From Hyaloscypha bicolor E (lineage: Eukaryota > Ascomycota > Leotiomycetes > Helotiales > Hyaloscyphaceae), in NCBI RefSeq assembly GCF_002865645.1, contig NW_020194588.1, positions 474,079-538,078 on the forward strand: a DNA stretch of 64,000 bases, written 5' to 3'. This document shows, piece by piece, positions 11,212 through 23,628 of the stretch. A program made the position numbers and the translations under genes. A model generated the notes under the pieces. The model was not told the DNA's origin. It did no database searches and worked only from the letters and a program-made list of their open reading frames with translations. Positions within the stretch are counted from its first letter, which is position 1, and each line of letters opens with the position of its first letter.

Positions 11212-13637
11212 AGTGTAAGAAAGAGGTTGCCAACGTGATTGAATGGGTTGGAGGTTTGGGGTGTGGGGAGGAGTGTGGAAAGTGATTCATGTCCAACTAT
11301 AGATAGACACTGCTTTTCTGATAGTGAAAAAGGTTGAAGCTATTAACTTGGATACCGGGGTTTATTAGCTGGAACTCAATGACTCGGTGGGTATTTCAAA
11401 GACGTTGAAGACTTGAAGTGAGGAGGACGATCACGTGAAGAGGACAACTGTAGCTTAGTCAGAGTCCAATCTTGTCCAATCTTTCTTTCCTGCTTCCATC
11501 AACAACATCTCACCCCCTCCCAAAATCATCGGGAAGATCACGAAAGTGTGAATTCCACGCGACCTTATCACCAAGCAGTTCTCGTCAGGTCTTTCCAGGC
11601 TGTGAATCGAGCTCCGTAGTGGGGCTAGAGATCAGCGTTTCAGCCACCAAGACCCCTCATGCTGCTCCTCCAGCTCGAGTTCTTGTGTCGCCGAACTCGC
11701 TGAACCGTGTTATTTCCTAATTGCCAGTCTAAGGCTCGGTAGTTGAGCATTGGGGGGGCTGGAGCTGCGCGTCGGGTTTAGAGTCCAGGGTCGCGGATGG
11801 GATTGTGGGTCGGTCGCAATTGCTGAGGTTAGTCTTGATCGGACAGTTCAAGCCGCGATGTTTCTCACCATGCTCTCTTAGCAATGAGCTGGAACACTCT
11901 CGCGAGGGGACATGTATTGTCATCGCAGCTGCGGTGAACCTTTGTCGATTTTCCCTGATTATCATTCTCGAAGCCGAAGTTCATTCTCATTGCCATTTGT
12001 CAACAAGTGCTCCGGGATGATGAGAACCGTGCCTTCGTCCTCGCAAATGCCAGCTTATACTTTAGGCCCTGCGGCAAGCTGCCGGGGCGGTGCTGGTTGG
12101 GTCGAGTGCACCACGGATATGGATTGTTTTGCACTTTAATCCTTGGGTTGTATTTCAAATTTTTGTTGATTAGTCATTTACAAGCAGTTAGAACTGGGGT
12201 CATTTGCTTTCATCGCTCTTATTCGTCATTGTGTCATTATTCCTCACGATTTCTCGGTTTCTTTCTTTGCAAATGTTGTGACGTTCGGACTTTAAGGTTA
12301 TTATTGCCGATGCCCGAGTGCGGCGGGGAAGATAAGATTATGTTGTCATCATCTAAACACTAGCATACCTTTTTACACTTTACAGGGGATGGCGTGAAAC
12401 AGCAGGCAGTGCGGAGAGGCTGCCATCTCGGAGCGCAGTCGGGCTTCCGTGGGGGCTATGAGTCCCGAATCGTGGGATTTAGGTCAGATTCTTTACTCAG
12501 CCTGTCGATCCTCTTCGAGGCCCAACAGCCACCGAAACCCTGTGGTTGTCAGATGGAACCTTCCATGCTCACCTCATTGATAAGCTCCGGCAGCAAGGAG
12601 AAAGACGAGAAGAGGTCGCCGGTGACAATGTTTGCATTACTGCATGATGACGGGACGCACATCACTTCGCGATGGAGAGAAGCATACCAAAAAACACCTT
12701 CATCGTAAACCGAACTGGAAAATGGATAGGACCGCTCGGTCTCTATGTCCGCAAAGGACTATCGAGAAGCCTGGTCCAGGGCAGCTCTCTCCAATCGCTG
12801 CGGCGATCATAGGCCTCCACCATTCGCGATAAAACTTATTTCTATTTTCCGGAGAAAGGCCTCAGGAAACAGCGGGCTGACAGTTTTCTGGTACGAAGGC
12901 CCTGCACTAATCTCGTGCTGCATTGTCCGCCTGGTGACAAGGCTCCTGCTAGCCAATAAGGCGATGAATCGCGAACTGCTTCAGTCACAACACCATCAGG
13001 TCCAACGCATCAGTACTTCATCCAAATTCACCGTCACCATTTGCTGGGCAAGTGAAGCCGCATCACAGTCTCCAAATTGCAGATCGTGGTCTCGTTCACA
13101 ACTTCACAGCCCAAATTCCAAGTCTCACCTTATGTCAAGTGTCTGAGGTTGCCGTGGAGTCAGCGGTGAGACGGTTTTCGTTGCATTCGCAAGCTTCGAG
13201 ATAGCCTCTCTGGCCGGCATGTTCTATTCGTCAATTGCAGCTCTGTCTTCCACGACCTCCAATCCACGGCGTCAAGCTGCCAACGGCGTCGAATCCGCAA
13301 GTGCGCTGGGGTCGCGGTGTGGAGGGTGCGGGAGGCATGATGGCGAGGCTGAGCGTGAGCTTTCATGCGAACGGCGCGTAGACAAGGGCGCTCGTCCGCC
13401 CGGCGCCCGCACAGACGAACCCCCTGGGCACCCGCTGTCTATTTTCAGCTCCAGCCGTCTCTAGCTCAAAATCCTTCCAACATGAGCGTGTGTTGTCAAA
13501 CATCTGCAGAAAGTTGGGAGTTTGATATATAAGCCTGAAGCGCATTTACCCATCCATCATGCACCCTGCTATCAGTAGACGATCATTTTGCTCTTATATG
13601 TGGCCGCCGTGGAAGGCCTCGCTGTCGCAAAGAGAGC
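11212..13637. other. long intergenic stretch, no gene recognised
   Basis: Numerous short frames on both strands (for example 12007-12363 and 12745-13146) lack motifs, signal peptides or splice partners. Base composition is ordinary, not RIP-like. It could hide a non-coding transcript or strongly diverged small genes, but nothing can be supported. Confidence 0.4.
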
Positions 13638-15989
13638 ATGGAATTGCGGGGTGGATCACGTGATGGAGCTGTTAACAGGACCTTCGACAATGACAGACCC
13701 CCCATTTTGGACGAGATACCGATAATGGACGATATTCCGATAATAGAGATCCAGAGTGCGACGGCGAGTGTGTCCTCGCCGGTAAGTACGCGGACAATCC
13801 CAGCACCGCTATCTCGAAGACCATCGCCTCCAGGTGCTGAAAGTCCAAGTCCTCCTTCGACTCCTGGACACCGGAGAGGGAAGTCAGAATCTCAGAATTT
13901 ATTACCACCTACCTCGAAGAATCTATTTCAGTATTCAACGACAAGAAAATTTCGATATGATCAGCCAGAAGAAGATGGTCAAGAGGGAAGAGAATCACCG
14001 AATTGGGAGGGTGTAGCTGGAAGTCTGAACAGAACGAGAAGGCAAAAATGGAGAGATTTCTTGGTAGATGTTCTTGCGATAGCTGTGGGGCTGCCATTCT
14101 TCGCGCTTGCTGGCGCTATCATACGCCTAGACGGGAAGCCAGTGAAAAGACACCAAGAAAACGTCTTGAATCAATGTATAAAAGGCGTGAGTACGAAAAG
14201 CCCCCAATCGTCTATGTATGCTGATTAGGTGAAGGCTGCTACATTATTCCCTCTCGTTTTCTCCGTTGTTGTGGGCAGATTAATGGTCAAATTCGCATCA
14301 TGGAAAGTCGAGCGCGGGTCAACAGTCGGATCTCTGGAACGATTAATGGGAAGCAAAACAGTTGGCGGTACCATTATCACGCAAGTCAGATTATGGCACT
14401 TCAGTCTTGTTGGTCTTGGTCTGATATTGCTGTGGTTGTTATCACCTGTTGGCGGTCAAGCGGTTCTGCGAATATTGTCAACCACGTCAACACGAACCGT
14501 CTCCAACGCGGCCGTGAATTATCTCAATTCTCGGCAACAGGTCTATGCGGGATTGCCAGCTTTCGACTCCTGGTATCCAGGATTTGCGGGCATCTTTACA
14601 GCCTCCTTACTCGCTCCGACGGCAGTGAAGGCAGGCCCAATTGATCTGTGGGGGAATCTCAAGATTCCATACTTTTCGGGTCTCGCAAACGTCACGGAAG
14701 ACTCGAACGGCTGGAAGCAAACCCCACAAACCAACTATACGCCTTCATATTCATCGATTTTTGGCATTCCGATATCCGGAGTTCCAACAGGGAACGCCAC
14801 GTTCAACGTCCAATCTACATTTGTGGAGTTATCTTGTTCGAACAGAACTACAAGCAGGACCAGGAGCCTGAATTTCTTCTCAAATCCCGGATTAATTTCC
14901 ACAAACGGGCCTTTCGTATCTGCGCAGAACGTCACTTTCCAGACTCTATGGACGATAGGCTACCTTGGCGACAACATCACTGCCCTCACAAACAATATCA
15001 CCATCCAAAGTCTCGACAGTCTCTCCAACCAAACCGAATCTGGGACCTTCCTCCCCGGTCTCCTTCTCTACCAAGACTTCACCGGGTCGCAAAACGTAAC
15101 CTCAATCTACTGTGTCCCGTCGCAAACATACATCGAGTCCGAAATTACCTGCACGCAGTCCTCTCCCGGTGCACCACAATCCTGCGGCGTCACAGCACAA
15201 CGCCTCTCGCTCCTCCCACACATGCCGAACACATTGACCTTGATGACCTATCCTCAAGTCTTCAACGGATTGAGTTCTCTCCTCCCGCGCTCAACACAAC
15301 AATTAAACCACATCGATCTCCTCCAAAACTACCTCGTGCAACCTCTCTCGAATTCTTACATCCAGTCTACACCCTGGCCTTCCTTCACTTCTCCACCAAC
15401 CGAGTCTCGACTCCAAAATATCTCGCTCCAGGATTTCGGTGACCGTCTAGGATCCCTGATTAACGCGTTTTTACACGGTGCTCAATTGAACTCCACTACA
15501 TATTTAACTGGAGAGGCGCATAGTCTACCACAGCAACAGCTAGCAACAACTCCATCCTCGATGTCCGCCCAAATAAAAGCCCTCTCGCCATCCTTCACAC
15601 TCCTCACAAACTCCACCATCCCCGGTCCGGACCACTACAGCGTCTCGATCCCGTTCCTCGCTCTCTTTCTCCTCGCCTCCCTCGTCATCCCTCTCTCGGC
15701 CCTCATCTCTATGATCCTCTCTCGTGTGACGCTATCGAGAGATTATCTCGGCTACGTCTCGTCTCTTGCGAGAGAAAGTCAATACGTGGAGTTCCCCGAT
15801 GGAGGGGTAGGGTTAGATGGGTTGCAGCGGAGCAGGATGTGTTCTGAATGGCGGGTGCGGCTCGGCGACGTGGGCGATGTGGATGGTGGGTGGAGTATTG
15901 GGACAGGTGTCGCGCTTACGGTTGGACGGTATGCGTTAGGTGATGAGGCGAAAACGAGGGGGGTTGATGGGAGGAAGTTGTATTTGTAA
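13638..15989 (+). CDS. uncharacterised fungal membrane protein with large glycosylated loop
   Basis: Two exons, 13638-14186 and 14229-15989, with a 42-base intron (GTGAGT donor, TTAG acceptor); 769 residues. The first ~130 residues are a polar, Pro/Ser-rich, probably disordered cytosolic region. Predicted membrane helices: LVDVLAIAVGLPFFALAGAI near 140-160, LFPLVFSVVVGRLM near 190, LVGLGLILLWLLSP near 240, and a C-terminal FLALFLLASLVIPLSALISM near residue 660. Between the third and fourth helix lies a ~400-residue domain rich in Asn-x-Ser/Thr sites and several Cys, which suggests an extracellular or lumenal domain. I recognise the architecture as common among uncharacterised ascomycete proteins but can assign no function. 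Confidence 0.82.
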
Positions 15990-16811
15990 TTGCGATGGTG
16001 ATTGCATATATTTTGTTGTTGTTTAGGAGTCAACGGGCGGCGTTGTGGTGGGATATGGGAATGGGATAAGAATGGGCGGCGTTACTAGGGCTTGTGAGTG
16101 ACATTTTCTTGTACAGGATCGTTGGACTATACCCAGGACACAATGATAGGGAAAAGGGACTCCTGTGCAGAGGAAGTCAAGGGATACATATCTGCCAAAA
16201 ACATAAACAAAGTCCTCTATTCCTTACGTGAGGACAAAACCCCCGCAACGATGCTTACTCATCGGTAGAAATTCCTCGAGTGATAACGAGCTCCTTGCTC
16301 AGGAGTTCAGAAATGGGCGCCCTCCCTACCCCGCTCACTCCAGCACTCGCCAGTCGCGAGAGCCGGGTGAGCGGGGGTGAGCGGCGCTGCTCTAGCTCTC
16401 GCAAGATGGTGAGGAGGGAGCGGCCTGGCGGGATCCGCCAAGGTAGACGTACAGCTCTGCTTCCCCAGACTGAACCTAACGAGGAAAGAGACCCACGAAA
16501 TTGCTCTCATGGAACGTCAAAAGGAGTTGGTAGTGCTCATGAGATATTCTAGGAGACCTCCAGCCCCAGTTTTAGGCTAGTATTTGGGAGTTTCTAGAGT
16601 CACTCGAATAGGTGTGCGTGTATGTGTGTCCAAGAGGGGAGCAGGCTGAATTCTGAATTCTTGATTAGATTTCAATAAATTTTGGCCCCTATCATCTCCA
16701 CCCCTTCATGCATGCTCTTCCATTCTCCCACAACAAACACCAAATATCCCATCTCTAACTCCACCCTATCCACTTTCCATCCTCTAGAAAAACGCCTTTC
16801 CCACCCATGCA
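15990..16811. other. intergenic, convergent 3' regions
   Basis: Between two converging genes (membrane protein plus, C2H2 protein minus). No coding signal seen; a short TG-rich stretch lies near 16610-16630. Confidence 0.4.
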
Positions 16812-17963
16812 CTATAAACCGTGAACCGTCTTAACATGATCCCTCAACTTATCCCTCCGATAAAAGCCCCTCCATCCCCTCCTCTCGCACCCGACCTGCC
16901 AACAGTGAAAGCGTCTCTGGCTGGGAATATGCACTTTCTCGTGCCGTTTGACGTCGCCTGGTCGCTTGAAGGTTCGGGGGCAGTGCAGGCAGGGGTGGCG
17001 GTCTGGTGAGATGTGGCTGCCGCTGGGTGAGGATGGAGAGGGGGGGTTGGAGGGGGAAGAGGTGTGAAGTTCTTGGATGGATGGTGGTGGATGGGTGGTT
17101 AGGTGTGTTGCTTCACTGTCTGGGTGGTTGATTTCGAATTCCTCGCTGCGTCTTGGTTTTGGGCCGGCGAAGATCTCGCTCGGGTTGTGGCTGTCGTGGG
17201 AGAAGTCGTTGGATGTGGAGGCGGAGGAGAAACTCGTTTCTTGGCTGGATGATGGTTCATAGGAATTCGTTTCGAGGTTGTTTGATAGATCGGTTTCCTG
17301 GCCAGGAATGTTAAGACTGTAGAGATCGTGAGGGGCTGGTTGATCGTAGTCGTTGGATGAGATACTCATTTCTGGTGTGGTTGAAAGAGCATTTGGTGTC
17401 TCGAGGCTGTGAGGGAAATCGTATTCTTGGCCGAGCATATCATTGCTAAAGATTTGGTTCGGGTTTGCTGAGGGAATGTCGTTTGTGAAGAGATTTGTGA
17501 AGGGAGTTTGGGACATCCGACCCTGGCCTGGGCCAGCCTCGATTTGAGAGAGAAAGTCGAGATCGAATTCAAAACTGGCATCTAATGCCGCATCTTGTAC
17601 AAGCTCGAGATCTTTATTCTACCTGTTAGTCTTGGTAGATTCTGTTACCGGAACGTCAATATCTCTACCAGTTCCATAAGCCTCGTTTGAAAGGACGGCT
17701 CTTGATCCACCAGGGTCTTCGAAAGGCAAGTTTTCATCTAGACCAAGAGCTGCAAAGCTGCCCATACCTGGTTCCGGCTGTAGGGTAGGAGGAGTTGGAT
17801 TAATAATATGGGAGGCGGGAAGAACGAAGAATCCGTGAAGAACAAGGCTAGCCTTGCCGCGATGAGAAAATAATGAGGCCATATCGTAGAACCTAGTACC
17901 CAAACGCTCCGCCTGCTGAGATCTTGCAGAGTCCATATCAAAGTCCATCGCAGCTGATTCCAT
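16812..17963 (-). CDS. C2H2 zinc-finger protein (putative transcription factor)
   Basis: The C-terminal 60 residues hold two fingers: one classical (CLHCPRTFKRPGDVKRHEKVH) written here as C-x2-C-x12-H-x4-H, and a longer second one beginning FHCWQVGCERRGWRG and ending HVKTVH. Upstream are about 170 Ser/Pro/Asn-rich residues, as in fungal regulators. The reading frame continues upstream of the Met at 17516 through LDASFEFDLDFLSQIE. It meets one TAG at 17621-17619, beyond which the same frame stays open to 17963 or 18008 (MESAAMDFDMDSARSQQ). A 48-base GTAGAA..CCAG intron would remove the stop and keep frame. The safe minimum gene is 17516-16812; the extended model is my preference. Confidence 0.7.
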
Positions 17964-18740
17964 ACGGAACGTCTTCGTTGCCGAGCTTTCTTGGGGATTG
18001 GGGACCAATTTTGAACAGCTCGAGGGGCGTTGCTGCTCCCGCCGTCAAGTTTCCTGTCACCGTGACTTTGTCGCCCTTCTCGCTCAGTTGAGGTCGAATC
18101 CTTACAGCCACAGCACCTTGAATCCAGTCTCCCAATGTAGTTCCATAGCCAATCCCCAGCCCTCGCAAGGGAAACCACCTGGCACACGTCCATTAGGTAA
18201 AAGTCTGACAATGACCGGCCGAATCCAACCACTCTGAATACGACTTGCCATCACCCTCCCGCAGGGGAGGTCCTTATCGCCAACTACGACAACTAGGGGC
18301 TCTGGTTGCCTAACATGAGAGACATGACTTACCCAAAAGAGTTGAAGGAAAATTGGGTGCTAAACTGGGATCTTCGGGCTCGAGCTCTCTCAAGCCGGGC
18401 GTCGCTCGATAGCACATTAGACGCCCCTATGCATACCGCGCGCATGCCTTGAAATGTATACGCCCCTCTGCATGAGCTTTCATGCACACGCCCTCATTTT
18501 TCAACTCACTATATATCCAATCGGTATAGAGAGTGTGGGATGGTGGAGGAGACAACTCGGTGAGCGAAAATGGCTACTTTGACGGCAATTGCGGCCGTTG
18601 CGGCCGCTTGATCCGTTCCGGCGGTCGGCAGCGCACTGGCGAGCCAGAGCAATCATCGAGTTCGGTGAATCGAAAAGATTTCGCTGAAGGCAAAGGCGCC
18701 TCAGTGTGGCGTTGGTCAGCCACATGAAGAGGGAAGTAAA
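17964..18740. other. region upstream of the C2H2 gene with possible coding remnants
   Basis: The minus strand has a protein-like frame at 18168-17938 (GTTLGDWIQGAVAVRIRP and later KVTVTGNLTAGAA) and, in another frame just upstream, MASRIQSGWIRPVIVRLLP. They may be pieces of one small damaged gene, or 5' exons of the C2H2 gene. I recognise no family. Confidence 0.3.
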
Positions 18741-19084
18741 ATTCGTTGATCAAGTCGCTGGCCAGTAGGTAGAAATTGCGAGATCCGTTGGATAGTACGG
18801 TGCAAGATTTTCAGCAACTGTTGGTCTGAGAAGTGTTAGAAGTGCCCGAACTTGTTCAACGAGGAGCTTACCTGTGACTCTTTTCACACCGGCGGTGTTT
18901 GGTCTTCCAACGCAGTCTGCAACGAACATGTTAGATGAAGTACGAAGGTAGAGTGATGCCCGGACAGTTGCGAAGAACTGAGCACAAATTGCAGTTAACG
19001 CTTACCAGTGTGCAAGCTTGAGAGAAGAGGACTGGTCAAAGATAAAGGAAGTAGGAAAGACGAGGGAAGGGATTTATAGGGTGA
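18741..19084 (-). ncRNA. candidate spliced transcript without convincing coding frame
   Basis: On the minus strand a TATAAAT box (about 19079-19072) is followed by two textbook intron signatures. Intron 1 starts GTAAGC near 19005, has branch-like CTAAC and ends TTGCAG near 18916. Intron 2 starts GTAAGC near 18870, has CTAAC and ends CTCAG near 18827. The joined exons carry no early ATG and no long frame. This may be a non-coding RNA, the 5' leader of a gene whose coding part I cannot recognise, or coincidence. Confidence 0.25.
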
Positions 19085-19280
19085 GGCCGCTTATTTATTT
19101 TTCGTACTTATGCTGGAGTTGCGTTGACGTGTCGGGATCATGGCTGGATCAGCTGGGTGTGCGGTACCCGACAGCCTTACTTGGGGAGCTTTATCACTTG
19201 CAACCCAGGTGCCACGCTGTTTGAAGTCTACACCGTCCAGATCTCAGTGCATGACGCAGTACGCCCCAGCGCTAGTGAGG

Positions 19281-19362
19281 GGCATAATTTGATATACCCT
19301 CTCCACCCGCCGCCTTAATCTAGCCAATAAAACCATCAGTATTATGAAGCTATTAATATCGC
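19281..19362 (+). repeat. left terminal inverted repeat
   Basis: GC-richer than the interior. It matches the reverse complement of 23508-23571 over about 65 bases plus an outer ATAATTTGATATA segment. The retained CG-rich core (CCACCCGCCGC) shows that RIP spared the end, or that the end is younger. Confidence 0.75.
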
Positions 19363-20534
19363 TATCGCCTGTCTTAATTTTAATAATATTATTAATTATC
19401 CAAAAAAAATTCTCTCAAATACAATATATATATATATATATAGTAAAATAGGTCTATTTAGTACTATAAACCTTATAATTTAGTTAAAGCAAGATTGCAA
19501 TTCTAAGTAAGAGCGAATATAGCAAATATTACTATTACTTTTCTAAAGGATCTCTAAATACCCTTAAAAATGCCACCTTATAATAAGTAAATCGCGATTT
19601 TAATTAAATTATAATCTAATTAATTTAATATTTAATTATATTTAATTCTAAGGCTTAATTCAAGTATTATATATATTATAATTTATTATAATATAAGTAT
19701 CTTATATATTATATTTACTTAATTTTTAATATTATTTACTACTAATTTTAGTAATTCTATAATATAGTTATAACTTATAATTAATATATAAAAAATATAA
19801 ATAAATTATTTATTTTACTTTTCTATTAATATTATTACTTTTATTTTATTAATAATACTAATATTTTATATAATTCTTTTTTATTACTTATATTATTATA
19901 TTTACTATTATATTATATAATTACTTTAGTTCTTTTATAAAATTTAAGCTTATTATAAAATAATAGATATTTATTACTAAATATAAAAATAAAATCTTTA
20001 AAAGTAATAAAACCTTTACTAAAATATATTATTATTTTAATACTTTATAATAAATATATCTGCTTTTATAAATAATAACTCTTATATAATCTTATAATTA
20101 ATATATAACTTTTTATAAATAAAATACTAAAAAGCCTTATTATAAAATATAATATAAACTTAAAAAATATAAAAGATATTATTTAGAAATAATTTGAGAT
20201 TAAATTAAAAGATTAATAACTTTATAAACTATAGAATTAACTAACTAGTTATATATATATTAATATTACTATTATATAGTACTAGTTATATAGTACTACT
20301 ATATGTAACTTAGTATATAGCCAGTATTTTAGTCGGGTATATAGCCTTTAACTTAATTCAAGCTCTTTATTACTATTATAATATTATCTTATTATAATAA
20401 TTATTAAAGATTTTATTTAATTTTTCTTTTATATTAAATATCTTTATATTAAAGAAGTTCCTCTCTTATATAAGTATTTTATATAACCTCTTATTATAGA
20501 GCTTATAATAACTAGACTAAAGAATAAGTTTTTA

Positions 20535-20652
20535 TATATCTTTATTAGGCTATATCTTTATTAGGCTATATATTTATTAGGCTATATCTTTATTAGGCTA
20601 TATCTTTATTAGGCTATATCTTTATTAGGCTATATCTTTATTAGGCTATATA
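20535..20652. repeat. 16-base tandem repeat (about 7 copies)
   Basis: Unit AGGCTATATCTTTATT repeated with one variant copy (TATATATTTATT), inside the AT-rich element. Confidence 0.85.
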
Positions 20653-23507
20653 TTATATAAGAATAATTTATTAAATTAATATTATTTATAGTTTTTAATT
20701 TCTATTATTTTAATAATTATTTTAAATATATTTTAAAGCTTAGTATTAAACGGAATTCTAATAGAGAAATGTTTTTTATAGCTTAATAAATTAATAAAAG
20801 AAAAAACAATTTCTTTTAAAGTACTTTTCTTATTAATTTAATTAAAACAATTCCCGATTTAATAATTATAAAAGCTAAAAAATAAGAAATTTACTATATA
20901 TTAGATTATAATTCTTTGCTTTTAAAAGTAATTAAGAAATATCTTTTATTTTATATAAATATTTACTATTATTATTACTTAAAAAATAATCTCTTATTTA
21001 AAATAAAGGGCTTAAATTTAGTTATAATAACTTCTACTTTCTAGTACTTTTTATATATAGTAAATAAATATAAATATAATTAAATATTTTAGAATCTTTA
21101 ATTTATTATAGGAAATATAAATTAATTATTTTTAGGCTTATAAGAATTAGAAAAACTAACTACTTTTAGAATATAATTATCTATATATTATAATAAAACA
21201 TTAGTATTATATTATAATAATAATAATATATAAATAAATAAGAAGAAAAAAGATATAATATAAGTAGCTAAAGCTTAAATATAATAAGTATAGTCACGTG
21301 GGCCTATATATAACTACTAGTATATAATTATTATATAATATATGTCCTTAAAAAAGAAAGAACTATATAGTTCTCTATACTATATATATATATAATTTAC
21401 TTATATATATAGGCTAACTTTTTAAAAAAACAGAAAATGAAATAATTTCTATCTAAAAAGCTCAAAAAATAGCCTTATCTAATATTCCTGAATTCTACTA
21501 GAATATCTAGCCTAATACTAGTAACTAAAGTATTCTAGTAATATTATATATATATATATTCGATATATAGGAAGTATAGGAAGTATAAGAGATATAGGAG
21601 AGAAGTAGAGAGCTATTAATAAGCTAAGAAAGGCTATTTAATAAATAAAAAAAGAGAAGGCTTATTAATAGAAAAGCAGGCTATTTAATAATAGGAGAAT
21701 AGTAATTGAAGCTATATAAAATATATAGGAATATTAAGTTAAGAAGGCTATTATAGTATTTATATATACTATAGTTAATATAGAAGTCGTTTATAATACG
21801 AAAGTATTAGGAGAGAGGTATTAGTTATAATTACTAGAAAGTAAATATACTACTTTAATTTAGATAATAGTAATTATTATATAAATAGTAATAACTAAGA
21901 ATTGATTTATTTATTAAATAGAATACTTAATTAAGAGATCTAATTAAAAGATATAGTAATATTATAGAGGTATTAATAGTCTCTAATTAATGGCTTAATT
22001 AAGAGATTAACTAGTTAGAATAAAGCTTTAGAGAGCTTACTAGAGAGATATAAAGAAATCTATAAGTAATTAAAAGTAAAAAAACTCTAATTAGATTAAA
22101 TTAAAGAGTATTACTATTATTTGTTATAATAAAACATTAGTATTATATTATAATAATAATATTTTATTATAATAGGTTTCTAGTCTTTAATATAATTATA
22201 TTATTAAATTTATTTAAAACCTTTCTTTTTTTAATTTCTTAATATTCTTTAAATAAAGGCTATTTTCTATTAATAAGATACTAGTAAATATATATAGAAA
22301 ATAATTAATAAGAATAAAAAGAAATATATAAACTACTTTTTAAAACTAATTTATAAAGAGATTATAAAAGTAAAGAATAATATATAAGTAGTAATTATTA
22401 TAAGCGAAATAGTTAATTTATAAGATTAATAAATTAAGGTATTTAAAAGCCGAATTATACTAGTTTCTAATATTACCTTTAATAGTTCGAATTAAGAGCT
22501 TTAATTCTTTTATTTAATTTATATAATTCGCTATTAGAAGCTCTTTTACTCTTATAAAAAGTTCTAAAATAATAAGTTCTTTTATTTATATACTTATTAT
22601 TTTATTCTTAAAACTAATAAGAATATCTTTAATTATATAAGCGTGTTTTGAGACTATTATTCTTTCTAATTAGTATATAATTAAGGTATACGGAAAAGTA
22701 AAACATTTAATAGAAATAGTAATAAGATTAATTATTTAATAATTATAAAAGTAATTATTTTTAATAAAGTTCAAGCTAAATCTTTCTATAAATAGATTCT
22801 AGCTTTTCTTTTATATTAAAAGCTTAGTTAAAAACAAATAATATAATTTGAAACTAGATTAAAAATAGTAAAACAGGCTATAGTTATATAAGTAAAGAAA
22901 TAAAATAGTAAATACAGGTATTATAAGTATAAGAAAAAGAGTATAAAATATATAAAAGAATATTAATAATAGTAAAATACTCTAATGAGATTAGTAAGAG
23001 TTAAGATTATTAAATTAGTATAAATAAAAGACTTTTTTTATAAAAGAAATCTTAGGAAATAAGTAATAAAATAGCCTAAATAGGCAATTTAATACTACTT
23101 AGATAAGGAAAAATAATTATATTATTTTTGAGCTTTTTGGTTTTAAAGTTTATAAAAAAAGATATATTCTTTAAGTTATTATATAATTATAATATTTTTT
23201 TTATTATATTTTGCGATTTTTTTACTTTTTATTAATAAGTTAGGATAATATTTTTATTTCTAAATAGAGGTAGCTATAGGATTTCTATAAATATAATTTT
23301 AATTATTTTATATAAATTTATAGTATTATAATATAAGTATGAAGTTGTAACGTTTTTGTAATTATATAGTAAAATAGGTGAATTTGAAGAACTAAAAAAA
23401 TCTTAATTTTATTAATACCAGACTTATATACCCTTAATTAAGGCTCACTTTATAATTCTACTTAATTTCTATACTCAATAGGAGGATCAATTAATATACT
23501 AGCTATG

Positions 23508-23620
23508 GCGATTAATAGCTTCATAATACTAATGGTTTTATTGGCTAGATTAATGCGGCGGGTGGAGAGGGCACATCAAATTAAAAGATAACACAGCAGG
23601 GTATATCAAATTATACGCCC
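23508..23620 (-). repeat. right terminal inverted repeat with an extra copy of the outermost segment
   Basis: Inverted match to 19281-19362. Between the core and the tip there is an additional copy of the tip sequence (CACATCAAATTA and then GTATATCAAATTATA), making this end about 30 bases longer. Confidence 0.72.
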
Positions 23621-23628
23621 TGGTGAGG

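Larger units (their letters stand above)
19281..23620. mobile_element. AT-rich DNA element with long terminal inverted repeats, RIP-degraded
   Basis: The left end (19281-19362) and right end (23508-23620) are inverted copies. The shared core runs from CCCTCTCCACCCGCCGC through TTAATCTAGCCAATAAAACC to AGTATTATGAAGCTATTAAT with only a few differences. Outside the core both ends carry ATAATTTGATATACCCT, and the right end has this piece twice. The flanks read TAGTGAGG (19273-19280) and TGGTGAGG (23621-23628), a 7/8 candidate target duplication; 8 bases would suit hAT-type elements. The interior is extremely AT-rich with no usable frame, so no transposase can be named. Confidence 0.75.

Noticed and set aside
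11472..13146. Several plus-strand frames of 80-130 codons
   Set aside because: No domain, no signal peptide, no consistent splice pattern; composition like intergenic DNA.
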